A DNA stretch of 64,000 bases from CAWCKS01 sp963796195 (GTDB taxonomy: Bacteria; Pseudomonadota; Alphaproteobacteria; Rhizobiales; Xanthobacteraceae): the NCBI GenBank assembly GCA_963796195.1, contig CAWCKS010000008.1, forward strand, positions 124,001 to 188,000, in the 5' to 3' direction. Position numbers and translations under genes: made by a program. Below, piece after piece: positions 63,901-64,000 of this stretch (its first letter is position 1; the number at the start of each line of letters is the position of its first letter). A model generated the notes under the pieces. The model had not been told where the DNA came from, did not search any database, and saw only the letters and a list, made by a program, of their open reading frames with translations.

Positions 63901-64000
63901 GTCATCGCCCGGTTTTCGACTGTCATCGCCCGGTTTAACCGGGCGATCCAGTACTCCGTGACGTTACGGTCAATCACTCACGCTGCGGGTTACTGGATGC
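63901..64000. repeat. Repeat element running off the right edge
   Basis: Two direct copies of GTCATCGCCCGGTTT (63901-63915, 63922-63936), a palindrome around GCCCGGTTTAACCGGGC (63928-63944) and inverted ATCCAGTA/TACTGGAT (63946-63953, 63991-63998). Non-coding repeat common in this genus, incomplete at the window end. Confidence 0.6.

Overview
The window is high-GC alphaproteobacterial chromosome, most like Bradyrhizobium or a close relative in the Nitrobacteraceae. The evidence is gene content and order: an aminotransferase-hom-glpX run, a class I phaC, the lysyl EF-P modification genes efp/epmA/epmB, recJ, parE, several short palindromic repeats of the kind common in this group, and two FixK/FNR-type boxes. 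I assigned the lineage by recognising protein families, not by a database search. I found no rRNA, tRNA or CRISPR array.

Layout. 1-8.4 kb: start of a probable GGDEF protein, a DEAD-box RNA helicase, a secreted caspase-fold protein, a NUDIX hydrolase, an SDR, parE and a DedA-like protein. 8.7-20.1 kb: a PaiB-like flavin protein, argC, an ElaA-type acetyltransferase, a methyltransferase, a MAPEG protein, phaC, two small exported proteins, then aminotransferase-hom-glpX-GNAT-MBL. 20.1-24.4 kb (minus strand): fatty-acid and amino-acid catabolism (enoyl-CoA hydratase, acyl-CoA synthetase, threonine dehydratase, HAD phosphatase). 24.5-28.6 kb (minus): a periplasmic copper-handling locus (copD, a Yx(FWY)xxD protein, PCuAC, copC, a barrel-like exported protein, DUF2946). 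28.8-32.0 kb (minus): cell-wall enzymes (VanX-type dipeptidase, Amidase_3) and an unrecognised protein. 32.2-45.1 kb: a methyltransferase, VOC protein, second enoyl-CoA hydratase, haloacid dehalogenase, recJ, an OmpR/histidine-kinase pair, a TMEM175-like channel, an MltB-type transglycosylase and an M23 peptidase. 45.1-48.2 kb: efp diverging from epmA-epmB. 48.3-56.7 kb: a hydroxyacid dehydrogenase, a thiolase/DUF35 pair, a phosphoesterase, a cyclic-nucleotide-binding protein, an amidohydrolase and an SDR.

56.8-64.0 kb is the accessory end: a NarL-type response regulator lying between two copies of a 53-bp direct repeat derived from a GST gene, a FixK-type box, a broken GST gene carrying a palindromic repeat, an IS256-family element, two unrecognised multi-frameshifted membrane proteins, a DUF3307 protein, and a Met/Gly-rich plus SHOCT membrane operon behind a perfect FixK/FNR box.

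A dominant property of this sequence is the number of single-base frameshifts. About two dozen genes, including parE, argC and recJ, are interrupted although both halves keep family-typical sequence. This looks mainly like indel error in the assembly rather than gene decay, so most interrupted genes are annotated as whole loci with the break described. I found no convincing new defence or secretion system. The best leads are the repeat-flanked regulator, the two FixK-type sites, the unknown membrane pair beside the IS element, and the orphan Tat-like leader inside the copper locus.
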